DNA from: Halobacteriovorax sp.
Lineage (GTDB): Bacteria > Bdellovibrionota > Bacteriovoracia > Bacteriovoracales > Bacteriovoracaceae
NCBI GenBank assembly: GCA_002720865.1
Contig: PBIO01000014.1
Location: 434,001 to 498,000, forward strand
DNA length: 64,000 nt
Reading direction: 5' to 3'
The notes beneath the pieces were generated by a model. It made no database searches and was not told the origin of the DNA. It saw nothing but the letters and a program-made list of their open reading frames with translations. The translations under genes and the position numbers were made by a program. The stretch's first letter is position 1; each line of letters begins with the position of its first letter. Below, piece after piece: positions 7,610 through 16,003 of this stretch.

Positions 7610-9775
7610 ATGCTGGAAAAAACCAAGCCCAAGGTTACACCTAAAATGAAAACTGTAGAAGATAAGCTTAAGTTAGCTAAGAAACATGGTCTTAAGAAAG
7701 ATGATCTTGTTTGGATGCTAAGAAATATCTATTTATCTAGAAAGCTAGACGATGCTGAAATCTCAATGAAGAAGCAATCTAAGGCCTATTTTCAAATCTC
7801 GGGTGCGGGACATGAAGGTATCTTAACGGCCGTAGCAAAGGCCATGAAACCAAAGTATGACTGGTTTATTCCTTATTACCGTGACCGTGCCCTATGTACT
7901 GGTCTTGGTGTTACAGGTTATGAAATGTTATGCCAGGCAAATGGTAATACTGGTGACACAGCTTCTCATGGTAGACAGATGCCTGCTCACTGGGGAAATG
8001 TAGATTTAAATATTGTTACTAAGTCTTCATGTACGGGTACACAGTTTCTTCAAGCCTGTGGTGTCGCTGAAGCGGGATTATTTTTAGACTCTTTAAAAAA
8101 ATCAGAAACAAATAATATTCCATTTGAAAAAGACGAAGTTGTTTATACTTCTTGCGGAGATGGAACAACTTCTCAAGGTGAATTTTGGGAAGGTGTTACA
8201 ACTGCTTGCGTGAATAAACTTCCTGTAATCTTCTGCGTAGAAGATAATGGCTATGCTATTTCTGTACCTACTTTTGTACAAACTCCAGGGGCATCAATAT
8301 CAAAAGCTTTAGAAAATTTTCCTAACTTAAAAGTTATCGTGACCAACGGTAGTTGCCCGATTGAATCATATGCGGCCATGTTAGAGGCCGTTGAGCATAC
8401 TAGAAAAAGAAAAGGACCAGTTCTTGTTCACGCTTCAGTGACAAGACCATATTCACATTCTCTTTCTGATGATCAAAGTATGTATCGAACAAAAGAAGAA
8501 CTAGAAGAGGAAAAGATAATTGATGTTTTTAACTCTTATCCAAAGACGCTAATTGAAGCTGGGGTTATAACTGAAAAAGAAAATGATGAAATCCTTGCAG
8601 ACGTAAGTGCTGAGGTTAAAGAAGCAATGGCAAAGGCCATCGATACTCCTTGGCCATCTCCAGAGTCTAGTATGGATCATCTTTACAGTATGGATGTTGA
8701 TATCACTTCAAGTGATTTTGAAACAGAACCAAACTTTACTGGTAAAGACGATATCCCAATGGCCGGAGCTATTAATAAAGTTCTTCGTTCTGAATTTAAA
8801 AGAAATCCTCTCCTTAGAATGTTTGGGGAAGACGTGGCTGACTTTAGCCAGCTTGAAAAACTTGATAACCCAGACTTAAAAGGTAAGGGTGGGGTTTTTA
8901 AAATTACTTCAGGTGTTCAAAGAGATAGTAAAGATGGACAGGTATTTAACTCGCCTCTAGCTGAAGCTAATATTGTTGGGCGTGCCATTGGCATGGCCAT
9001 GCGTGGGCTTAAGCCAGTTGTTGAGATTCAATTCTTTGATTATATCTGGACAGCTTATATGCAGCTCAAAAATGAGATGGCCACTACGAGATATAGATCT
9101 GGTGGTGATTTTAAATGTCCAATGGTTGTAAGAGTGCCAATCGGTGGATACTTAAGAGGTGGTTCTATTTATCATAGCCAATGCGGGGAATCTCTTTTCA
9201 CTCATATTCCAGGAATAAGAGTGGCTTTTCCTTCAAACGCAACTGATGCCGCTGGACTCTTAAGAACTGCAATCAGATCAGATGACCCCTGTATGTTCCT
9301 TGAGCATAAGCACCTTTATTATCAAGGTTATAATAGATCAGCTGAGGCCGATGATAATTTTATGATTCCTTTTGGTAAGGCCAGAATCGCATTAGAGGGC
9401 ACCGATGCAACAATTGTTGCTTGGGGCGCACTTGTTCAAAAATCTATTGATGCAGCTAAAAAACTTTCTAATGAAGGCTTTTCTGTTGAAGTGATTGACC
9501 TTAGAACTCTTGCACCGTTTGATATGGAGGCAATTAAAGATTCTCTTAAGAAAACGAATAGAATCTTAATTTGTCATGAGGAAACTAAGACAAGTGGTTT
9601 TGCTGGAGAGATAGCCGCCAGAATTAATGAAGAGTGTTTTGAATCACTAGATGCTCCGATACTAAGAGTGGCAGCTAAAGATGTTCATGTTGCCTACTGT
9701 CCTCAACAAGAAGAGTATATTCTTCCGCAAACAGATGACGTTGAAGCAGAACTTAGAAAATTACTAGAATACTAA
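7610..9775 (+). CDS. Branched-chain 2-oxoacid dehydrogenase E1, fused alpha-beta
   Basis: Thiamine-diphosphate-dependent E1 that decarboxylates branched-chain 2-oxoacids (or a related 2-oxoacid) and passes the acyl group to lipoyl-E2. The alpha half (about 1-350) has the ThDP motif GDG at 183-185 ending at N213. The beta half (about 385-721) carries the transketolase-like pyrimidine and C-terminal domains. E1 alpha and beta are usually separate; here one 721-residue chain holds both, as in some Bacteroidetes and Bdellovibrionota. E2 and E3 are not in the window. Leucine dehydrogenase upstream fits the same degradative path. The 3' end overlaps the convergent ComEC-like gene by four bases. Confidence 0.85.
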   Translation: MLEKTKPKVTPKMKTVEDKLKLAKKHGLKKDDLVWMLRNIYLSRKLDDAEISMKKQSKAYFQISGAGHEGILTAVAKAMKPKYDWFIPYYRDRALCTGLGVTGYEMLCQANGNTGDTASHGRQMPAHWGNVDLNIVTKSSCTGTQFLQACGVAEAGLFLDSLKKSETNNIPFEKDEVVYTSCGDGTTSQGEFWEGVTTACVNKLPVIFCVEDNGYAISVPTFVQTPGASISKALENFPNLKVIVTNGSCPIESYAAMLEAVEHTRKRKGPVLVHASVTRPYSHSLSDDQSMYRTKEELEEEKIIDVFNSYPKTLIEAGVITEKENDEILADVSAEVKEAMAKAIDTPWPSPESSMDHLYSMDVDITSSDFETEPNFTGKDDIPMAGAINKVLRSEFKRNPLLRMFGEDVADFSQLEKLDNPDLKGKGGVFKITSGVQRDSKDGQVFNSPLAEANIVGRAIGMAMRGLKPVVEIQFFDYIWTAYMQLKNEMATTRYRSGGDFKCPMVVRVPIGGYLRGGSIYHSQCGESLFTHIPGIRVAFPSNATDAAGLLRTAIRSDDPCMFLEHKHLYYQGYNRSAEADDNFMIPFGKARIALEGTDATIVAWGALVQKSIDAAKKLSNEGFSVEVIDLRTLAPFDMEAIKDSLKKTNRILICHEETKTSGFAGEIAARINEECFESLDAPILRVAAKDVHVAYCPQQEEYILPQTDDVEAELRKLLEY

Positions 9776-10848
9776 TCGTAATTACATCTTATAAGCATTC
9801 CAGTTAGATTGTGCCGGTGTAGGCACTTTCTATCTGAATGCCAGCTCGTATACCCCTTTTTCGTTTTTTCTATAAACTGATATTGAGTTCTTTTTTCAGA
9901 CTTTTTGTTTAAGTAATTTATCTCCATGTTAAATAATGGGTTTGAGCTAAAGATTAAAAGTAGGCCGATGATCAGGGCTTTTCTTCCGCCTATGCTTAAA
10001 TAAAGACTTAAAAGTATTAAATTTAATGTTGGCATAAAAGTCCCTAAAGAAATTGAAAGTTCACTAAAGAACTCTACGAGAAAATAGAAAATGCGTAGAA
10101 GGGATTCACCAAATGGAATCGTCGGGAACCAGTAAATTACAAAGAAGAAAGGGTAGAGAACTCCAAAGATTGAAGTAAGAAGAAAGTTCCAAATAAAACC
10201 AGTTGTGGTCAAAGGGTAAGGAGAAAAATACTGAGCGATTATTTGCCCACCAAATAAGGCCAGTGGTAGATAAATTTTTCCCCGACCGATAAATGAGAGG
10301 ATTATACCTAAAAATAAAAAGCTATATGAAAAACTACGAGGACTTAAGTTATAGGTTCCTAGAAGGAAATCCCAAGTAAAGCTGATGAGGAAAATATAAA
10401 AAATATTTAAATCTCCTAGCCAAGCCTTCGTTGTTTTCATGAGAAGGATTCTTTTAATAGATTGAAAAGGAGTAAAAAAATAACTTATTCCAAGAAGTGG
10501 TATAAGGATAAATAGCTTGCTTCGAACTCTATTTATTAAAGGTCTTATAAGAAAGTAGAGGCTCGCAAGATGTACCCCTGATGGAGTAAAGAGATGTCCA
10601 AGTGATATAGCTTGAAACTTCTTTTTAATAGTCGGGAAGACTTTTCTTTTATCACCGCTTATAAATGCTGCCAGTAAGCCCGCCATTGATCTTTCTTTGA
10701 AGCTAGCAGCTATATATTGATACCTTTTCAGAGTGAACGAGCGCTCTTGATGATCACGAAAACGGGGGGTAGGAGCCTTCATAAAAGAGCAATACAGGAG
10801 AAGAAAACCCACTAAATAGACCAAAAAGAGACGCCCATTCACGTGCAA
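9772..10848 (-). CDS. ComEC/Rec2-type competence-domain membrane protein
   Basis: Membrane protein with the ComEC/Rec2 'Competence' domain, whose known role is DNA passage across the inner membrane in natural transformation. The domain fingerprint, a helix with LAAFISGDK followed by LGHLFTPSGVHLA, corresponds to the family's GLSHLLAISGLH motif; many hydrophobic helices follow. At 358 residues it is about half the usual ComEC length: the N-terminal OB (DUF4131) domain and the C-terminal metallo-beta-lactamase domain are missing. The start is TTG at 10848 or GTG at 10842. Whether it serves transformation is uncertain. Confidence 0.65.
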   Translation of the reverse strand: MHVNGRLFLVYLVGFLLLYCSFMKAPTPRFRDHQERSFTLKRYQYIAASFKERSMAGLLAAFISGDKRKVFPTIKKKFQAISLGHLFTPSGVHLASLYFLIRPLINRVRSKLFILIPLLGISYFFTPFQSIKRILLMKTTKAWLGDLNIFYIFLISFTWDFLLGTYNLSPRSFSYSFLFLGIILSFIGRGKIYLPLALFGGQIIAQYFSPYPLTTTGFIWNFLLTSIFGVLYPFFFVIYWFPTIPFGESLLRIFYFLVEFFSELSISLGTFMPTLNLILLSLYLSIGGRKALIIGLLLIFSSNPLFNMEINYLNKKSEKRTQYQFIEKTKKGYTSWHSDRKCLHRHNLTGMLIRCNYD

Positions 10849-10941
10849 ACCATTGAAAACTAGTAGTTTAAGGATACTTACTTAACACTTTGAAATTAAA
10901 GCGATATGTAAGGGGGTAATTCATAAATTGAAGAGCTCGTA

Positions 10942-11775
10942 GTGAAAAATGCTTTATTAAAAACAATTCAAAATTTTTTCGAGGAAGATGATCTTTCAAG
11001 AAATTTATTTTATCAAAAATCGCTTCCGACTGATGAAGTCCTTTGTTCATTAAAGATTAAAAGTCCTTTAATTCTTTCTGGGCTTCCTTGGTTTGAAGCT
11101 TCCTTTCAGTACTTAGACGAGAGTTTTAAGCTTCCTGATGGGATCTTAAATGATGAAGGAAAACGAAAAGAGGTTGGAGATATTTTACAGTTTAAGCTCC
11201 CTTTTAATATCGCTTTAAATGGTGAGCGAATTGCCCTTAATTTACTTTCTCATGGAAGTGCCATTGCTACTTATACAAACGAGTTTGTCAAAAAAGCGGA
11301 GAGTAAAAATATTAAGATTCTTGATACAAGAAAGACGACACCTGGGCTTAGGTCCCTTGAGAAATACTCAGTAAGACTTGGTGGTGGAGTTAATCATCGT
11401 TTAGGGCAAACGGATCTTTGGATGGTTAAAGATAACCATAAAACCTTTTTTGGAGGCTTAGAGGAAGCGGTAGGCTTTTTCGATTCAGTGGGATCATTTT
11501 ATAACGAAACGGAAGTAGAGATTCATGATTTAGATGAGCTAAAAAAAGCTCTCAATCTAGGTGTCCGTCATCTTATGCTTGATAATTTTCACCCCGATCA
11601 GATTAAAGAAGCAGTAAAAATAAAAAAAGAAGGAGTCACTTACGAAGTAAGCGGCGGAATAAACCTTGAAACGATAGAGAATTACTTAATCGAAGGTGTA
11701 GACGCTATAAGTATTGGTAGAATTACTTATGGTGCCCCGCCTGTGGATATCTCCTTAAAATATGAGCGCGTATAA
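10942..11775 (+). CDS. nadC: Nicotinate-nucleotide pyrophosphorylase (quinolinate phosphoribosyltransferase)
   Basis: Converts quinolinate and PRPP to nicotinate mononucleotide, CO2 and PPi in de novo NAD synthesis. Family signatures are present: DTRKTTPGLR, the GGGxNHRxGL-like segment (GGGVNHRLGQ), LMLDNF, the SGGI phosphate-binding turn, and a C-terminal GVDxISIG. Length 277 is typical. The start is GTG with AAGAG upstream. The gene overlaps nadB by 14 bases, so both steps around quinolinate are in one operon; nadA is not in the window. Confidence 0.95.
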   Translation: MKNALLKTIQNFFEEDDLSRNLFYQKSLPTDEVLCSLKIKSPLILSGLPWFEASFQYLDESFKLPDGILNDEGKRKEVGDILQFKLPFNIALNGERIALNLLSHGSAIATYTNEFVKKAESKNIKILDTRKTTPGLRSLEKYSVRLGGGVNHRLGQTDLWMVKDNHKTFFGGLEEAVGFFDSVGSFYNETEVEIHDLDELKKALNLGVRHLMLDNFHPDQIKEAVKIKKEGVTYEVSGGINLETIENYLIEGVDAISIGRITYGAPPVDISLKYERV

Positions 11776-13327
11776 TTTTGATGTACTAATTATTGGTTGT
11801 GGTGTCGCTGGTTTAACAACGGCCCTAAGGCTTGGTGAAAGCGGGGCCAGAGTAGGCATCATAACTCGAGAGAAAGACCCTCGAATCTCAAACACTTTTT
11901 GGGCCCAAGGCGGAATAATCTATCCAGAACAAAATGATGGGCTCAAAAAAGATATTAATAAAGCTTCTAGTAATACCTCTTATCCAGATGCTGTTTCAGT
12001 TATGGCAAATAGAACTCAGGAAATCTTAAAAGAAGTTTTGATTGATAAGGCCAAGACTGAATTTGAAAAAGATGAGCAGGGGGAACTTCTTTTTACTAAA
12101 GAGGCGGCCCATACTGTTTCTAGAATTTTATATAAGGGTGATTTTACAGGAAAAGAAATTCAAGTATCTCTTCTCAATTACTTAAAAGATAAGAATAGGT
12201 TTCCAAACGTTACTTTACTTACAGGTCATACGGCCATCGATCTTCTTACTCCAATACACCATGGGGTGAAGATCACTCAAAGATATGAGAAGAACAAGGT
12301 TCTAGGAGCCTATGTACTAAATCAAGAAACAGGTCAGGTTGATAAGGCTCTTTCTAAAGTTACCGTTTTAGCTACAGGAGGAGTTGGTTCATTGTATTTG
12401 CACCACTCTAATTCCGAAGGAGCTAGGGGTGATGGACAAGCTATGGCAAAAAGAGCTGGGGCCACCATCACTGATATGGAGTTCATTCAATTTCATCCGA
12501 CCACCTTTTTTGATAAGTCTTCGCATAGAAGATTTTTAGTAAGTGAGGCCATAAGAGGTGAAGGAGGAGTTCTCCTTAACAGTGAAGGTGAAGCGTTCAT
12601 GGAAAGATACCACCCTGACCGCGAGCTTGCTCCCCGTGATGTTGTCGCTAGATCGATAGATCAGGAAATGATCAGAACTAAGCACGAATGTGTTTATTTA
12701 GATATTAGTAAAAAAGATAGTGAGTGGATTAAAGAAAGATTCCCTACTATTTATGAGCATTGTTTAAAAAATCATGTGGATATTACTCAAAGACCTATTC
12801 CTGTCGTACCTGCCGCCCATTATACCTGCGGAGGAATTAAAACAGATACTGTGGGAAGGACTAATTTAGAAAATCTTTACGCTGTAGGGGAAGTGGCCTG
12901 TACTGGTCTTCATGGAGCGAATCGTTTAGCTTCGACCTCTTTAGCTGAAGGTCTTACTTGGGGCTATATTGCAGCGGAAAAAATTGAAAAAGAACTCGAA
13001 GAAATAAAACTATACTCGGAAGATAAGATTCAAGAGTGGAGAGTTGGTGATGTTCCTGCGGACCCGGCCCTTATTCATCAAGACTGGTTAACTTTAAAGC
13101 AAACCATGTGGAACTATGTTGGATTAACAAGAACACCAAATAGATTAAAAAGAGCTCAGGCCATGTTCTCTGAGCTCTATGATGAAATTCAAAAGTTTTA
13201 TAAAGATGCCATCTTAAATGATGAATTGATTGGACTTAGAAATGCAGTTGAAGTTGGTTATATGGTTCTTAATGCCTCTGCTAGAAATAAAGAATCTGTT
13301 GGTTGCTTCTATAGGACCAACTCCTAG
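11762..13327 (+). CDS. nadB: L-aspartate oxidase
   Basis: FAD enzyme oxidising aspartate to iminoaspartate, the first step of de novo NAD synthesis. It has the FAD-binding dinucleotide motif G12-C-G14-V-A-G17, the NTFWAQGG segment, HPTTF, the EAIRGEGG active-site stretch, and the C-terminal helical domain of the succinate dehydrogenase/fumarate reductase flavoprotein family. At 521 residues the length is normal. It is coupled to nadC by overlap; its stop overlaps a small leftward ORF by four bases. Confidence 0.95.
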   Translation: MSAYNFDVLIIGCGVAGLTTALRLGESGARVGIITREKDPRISNTFWAQGGIIYPEQNDGLKKDINKASSNTSYPDAVSVMANRTQEILKEVLIDKAKTEFEKDEQGELLFTKEAAHTVSRILYKGDFTGKEIQVSLLNYLKDKNRFPNVTLLTGHTAIDLLTPIHHGVKITQRYEKNKVLGAYVLNQETGQVDKALSKVTVLATGGVGSLYLHHSNSEGARGDGQAMAKRAGATITDMEFIQFHPTTFFDKSSHRRFLVSEAIRGEGGVLLNSEGEAFMERYHPDRELAPRDVVARSIDQEMIRTKHECVYLDISKKDSEWIKERFPTIYEHCLKNHVDITQRPIPVVPAAHYTCGGIKTDTVGRTNLENLYAVGEVACTGLHGANRLASTSLAEGLTWGYIAAEKIEKELEEIKLYSEDKIQEWRVGDVPADPALIHQDWLTLKQTMWNYVGLTRTPNRLKRAQAMFSELYDEIQKFYKDAILNDELIGLRNAVEVGYMVLNASARNKESVGCFYRTNS

Positions 13328-13413
13328 CTAGTGGCTCCACTAAGCATTAAAATAAAGAGAAGAGTGATAAAAAGATTTAGTAGGTACTGAAGTAGTTGTG
13401 CTTTTAATTCCAT
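13324..13413 (-). CDS. Small hydrophobic membrane peptide (29 aa)
   Basis: A 29-codon ORF reading MELKAQ at the start and SGATS at the end, with one uninterrupted hydrophobic segment of roughly 18 residues between, enough for a single membrane helix. It has a strong GGAGAGAG ribosome-binding site six bases or so before the ATG. Its stop overlaps the end of nadB by four bases. Upstream, on the same strand, lie two strong inverted repeats. Small hydrophobic peptides behind structured leaders resemble type I toxins, but no antisense RNA can be shown here. Unknown family. Confidence 0.5.
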   Translation of the reverse strand: MELKAQLLQYLLNLFITLLFILMLSGATS

Positions 13414-13453
13414 GTTCTCTCTCCTTTCTTACCTCGTCACCAGGGAAATGCCA

Positions 13454-13597
13454 GCCGGGTCCAATAAAGAACCCGGCGTGGAAAAGGTAGGGTTTTGATA
13501 AGTTCGGGGGCAATTCCTTTTGCCAAGCTCCGAATAAGATATTTAAGACCGCTTCGCATTTTGATAAGTGCCTGGCAGATAAATCCTTGAAGCGGTC
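13454..13597 (-). other. Candidate structured RNA / leader of small ORF
   Basis: Two inverted repeats in an otherwise gene-free stretch: GACCGCTTC (13547-13555) pairs perfectly with GAAGCGGTC (13589-13597), and GCCGGGT (13454-13460) with ACCCGGC (13471-13477). An 11-base direct repeat, TTTTGATAAGT on the + strand, occurs at 13493-13503 and 13559-13569. Neither stem has a T-run after it on either strand, so they do not look like simple terminators. It may be the 5' leader of the 29-codon ORF or an independent small RNA; the class is not recognised. Confidence 0.4.
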
Positions 13598-13628
13598 AGC
13601 GTTCATCTCTAGCCAGAATTTCGTTTTT

Positions 13629-14180
13629 TTAGGCGGCCTTCTTTCCAAAGTGGCTAAGAAGGACATTCATTGTTTTTGTGGGATCTTGCTTTCCATCCTC
13701 ATTAAGAGGGGCTTCTACCCACTCGACTTCCTCTGTCATAAAGCAGCTCTCTATAACGTTATCCTCCTTGGCAACAAAGTAGAGAGTCTTGGTATCCATT
13801 CCGCAGTGGTTGAACTCGCTCTTCTTGAGCGGAGAACATTCCCACTTACAGTTTTCAAAATTGGTTGCGATGAAGTTGCTGAATGCAATATTTGTAAATT
13901 GAAAGTCGCAATCTACAAAGTTGCATCCAACAAATCTGCAATTTTCGATTTTTGATCCGAAAAAAACACAAGACTTGAAGGTTACATTCTTAAAGGTAGT
14001 GAGAGAAAATAGAGAGCCAGAAATGCTTAACCCCTCGATATCACTATTCATCAGTACTTCGTTTTCGATAACTTCGTACTGAGTGCTATCTAGGACTTTA
14101 TTAACCTCTCCCTGGGTAAGAGCTTCAGGGTCTGAGTGAAGAGCTAGGGATTGATCAATAAATTTGGTTAAAGAATTCAT
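13629..14180 (-). CDS. Pentapeptide-repeat-like protein
   Basis: 183-residue cytoplasmic protein. The central part (about residues 50-120) is built of five-residue units with Phe at the central position (TFKNVTF-KSCVFF pattern, CRFVGCNF, CDFQFTN), the mark of a right-handed quadrilateral beta-helix. Several such folds mimic DNA (QnrB, MfpA) or act as scaffolds, but no function can be assigned. The frame is open upstream, but the ATG at 14180 has a strong TTGGAGG ribosome-binding site, so I use it. It is transcribed divergently from an XRE regulator across a repeat-rich 200-base gap. Confidence 0.65.
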   Translation of the reverse strand: MNSLTKFIDQSLALHSDPEALTQGEVNKVLDSTQYEVIENEVLMNSDIEGLSISGSLFSLTTFKNVTFKSCVFFGSKIENCRFVGCNFVDCDFQFTNIAFSNFIATNFENCKWECSPLKKSEFNHCGMDTKTLYFVAKEDNVIESCFMTEEVEWVEAPLNEDGKQDPTKTMNVLLSHFGKKAA

Positions 14181-14203
14181 GTTGCCTCCAAGCCTTGTGT
14201 CGT

Positions 14204-14335
14204 TTGAGTGACAGTGTGTGTCGCTCAATTTCATATTACAATAGTTGACTCATTGCGTCAAGAAATAAAATTGCGTTAAGAAATTAATTTGCAATCCGAT
14301 AAGGATATTGAGGGTTTATCATGCAATTAATTGCA
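14204..14335. promoter_or_regulatory. Divergent promoter region with candidate operators
   Basis: Between the pentapeptide gene and the XRE gene: an inverted repeat TTGAGTGAC (14204-14212) / GTCGCTCAA (14220-14228) with one mismatch; a TTGACT hexamer at 14245-14250; two direct copies of TTGCGTYAAGAAAT at 14253-14266 and 14271-14284, 18 bases apart; and a perfect 14-base palindrome TGCAATTAATTGCA at 14322-14335. Such arrays are typical binding sites for a divergently encoded XRE-type regulator. The regulator-site link is inferred. Confidence 0.5.
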
Positions 14336-14381
14336 GTTGCATGGATATAAACCATTGAAATCCCGAAAAGGGAGGTGAAAT

Positions 14382-15014
14382 ATGGCGCAATTTGATGAAT
14401 CTAAAACAGGTGAGTTCCTCGGAGTTGTACGAAAGTACATGCAAGTTAGAGGAAGTCTGTCCCAAAAAGATCTTTCTGAAATGGCCGGAGTAGGTGTTTC
14501 TACCATGAGCCGCTTTCTTAATCAGAAAACATCAGAGTTAAACCCTCAACTAATAGCGAAAATCGTCGCTAAACTCAATATACCCCTTCACGAAATGATC
14601 GATTTTGTCGAAGAGGGTTTTAGCGATCACTTTATAAGACTGGTTAAGTTCTATAAAGACGAAGAAGGGGTCATGGGTGGACCAGATCCAATTATGGATG
14701 CGCCTGAGCCGGGAGATGATGGCGAAGAAGATGATGATTTTGTGGACGCATTGGCCACGGGCGGTGGAACTGCCAAGAAATCTGCTTCTACAAAAATAAA
14801 AGTTGGAGGAAAGACTCATACAGTTGCCTTCCAGCCAGAAGGTGGAGGAAAGAACACCGACAGTGATATTAGAGATAAGCTAAGATCGCTATCAGCTAGG
14901 CAAAGAGGATTCTTAACAGACTTTCTAAGCTTAGATACTGATGGAAAAGATTTAGTTGTGGATATTGGAAAAAATATTATTACTTACCTAAGACAAAAGG
15001 GAATAGATTTTTGA
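14382..15014 (+). CDS. XRE-family transcriptional regulator
   Basis: DNA-binding regulator with an N-terminal Cro/CI-type helix-turn-helix about residues 25-68 (SLSQKDLSEMAGVG-STMSRFLN). It is followed by an acidic low-complexity linker (PEPGDDGEEDDDF) and a C-terminal region ending in a helical segment with ARQRGFLTDFL. The ribosome-binding site GGGAGGTGA is excellent. It stands next to an array of repeats and divergent to a pentapeptide-repeat gene, suggesting autoregulation and local control. The next gene starts within its stop codon. The linker length and acidity are unusual for this family. Confidence 0.75.
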   Translation: MAQFDESKTGEFLGVVRKYMQVRGSLSQKDLSEMAGVGVSTMSRFLNQKTSELNPQLIAKIVAKLNIPLHEMIDFVEEGFSDHFIRLVKFYKDEEGVMGGPDPIMDAPEPGDDGEEDDDFVDALATGGGTAKKSASTKIKVGGKTHTVAFQPEGGGKNTDSDIRDKLRSLSARQRGFLTDFLSLDTDGKDLVVDIGKNIITYLRQKGIDF

Positions 15015-15922
15015 AAGCCTTCTATCTTTTAGCAATCTTTAATTTACTACTACCTGTAGTAGGCTTTAGTGCGCCAGATAGATTAGAAGTTATTTTCTTG
15101 AGCCCAAATCGAACAGCAGGAATCCTTCAATTTCTAGATAAAAACTCAAAAGGAATTTATCTCTCAAGGCTTATTGCTCAAGAGGGTGATTCTGTTATCG
15201 ATTACTCTCAGCGATTAGCTTACGAAGAAGAATACGTCATCGATTTTAACGACCCTGAAGGATGGGAAAAAGGGACACCTCTTAATGATAAGAACTGTAT
15301 TCCTATGGGAGATGGCTGTTTTAATCCTCAGCAGGGCTACACAGATGAAGTTCCTGCTTCAGTTAAGATTAATGAAAGTGCAAAAAAAGAAAAAAGAAAA
15401 GAGCCAAGCCCTTTTGAATTAAAAACATTTAGTAATGATGATATTGAGTTAGTGGAGTGCCAAGAAGGTAGATATTTCGATATTTTTTGCGGCAAAGAAT
15501 CAAAAAGAAAAAAAGTCACAGCTGATTTAGAAGTATGGATTGATACTAGCTCTTCACTTAGAAACATAGATTATTCTAAAGAAGATAATTATTGTGAAAG
15601 ACGCTTCTTCGCCTCAAAACTAAAGAAGGACTGCCGAGATGCGGTCGATTTTTCGATTTTTGATACGGCCAGAAGAAGTCTTGGGTCCTACGACACTCTT
15701 TGTGATTATATGGGATCAAATGATGGAAGAAGAACGGTGAGTTGGATTGAAGCTAATTCTGCTGAGCATTTGGTTATCATCACAGATATTGATGAATATA
15801 ATGGGGTCTTCAGAGAGTACCTTGAGCGAACCAATGCCATTATTCATGGAGTAGGTACTAAACAGATCACAGCTAAGGACCTTATCAACTTCATCCCTAA
15901 CTTCGTGAAATCTTGCCGCTAG
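15011..15922 (+). CDS. Secreted von Willebrand factor A-like protein
   Basis: Exported protein (signal peptide ending near FSA, residue about 21). The C-terminal half resembles a vWFA domain: a beta-strand then D178-T-S180-S-S182, which fits the DxSxS metal-adhesion (MIDAS) motif, and later HLVIITDID, the equivalent of the family's ITDG strand. The first half has a lysine-rich linker and paired Cys. The start is TTG, overlapping the TGA of the XRE gene, so the two are coupled. vWA domains mediate protein or matrix binding; the partner is unknown. The MIDAS assignment is by motif only. Confidence 0.55.
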   Translation: MKAFYLLAIFNLLLPVVGFSAPDRLEVIFLSPNRTAGILQFLDKNSKGIYLSRLIAQEGDSVIDYSQRLAYEEEYVIDFNDPEGWEKGTPLNDKNCIPMGDGCFNPQQGYTDEVPASVKINESAKKEKRKEPSPFELKTFSNDDIELVECQEGRYFDIFCGKESKRKKVTADLEVWIDTSSSLRNIDYSKEDNYCERRFFASKLKKDCRDAVDFSIFDTARRSLGSYDTLCDYMGSNDGRRTVSWIEANSAEHLVIITDIDEYNGVFREYLERTNAIIHGVGTKQITAKDLINFIPNFVKSCR

Positions 15923-16003
15923 GTCCTCTAGAAAACCTTGTAATTAGTATTAATTCCTGAAGTTCTACTGGCCATATTCCACCACTTTTCTTAATTTTCA
16001 GCT

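Noticed and set aside
13340-13666. 108-codon leftward frame over the small ORF and the structured region
   Set aside because: It overlaps the pentapeptide gene's end, has no ribosome-binding site, and shows low-complexity composition.
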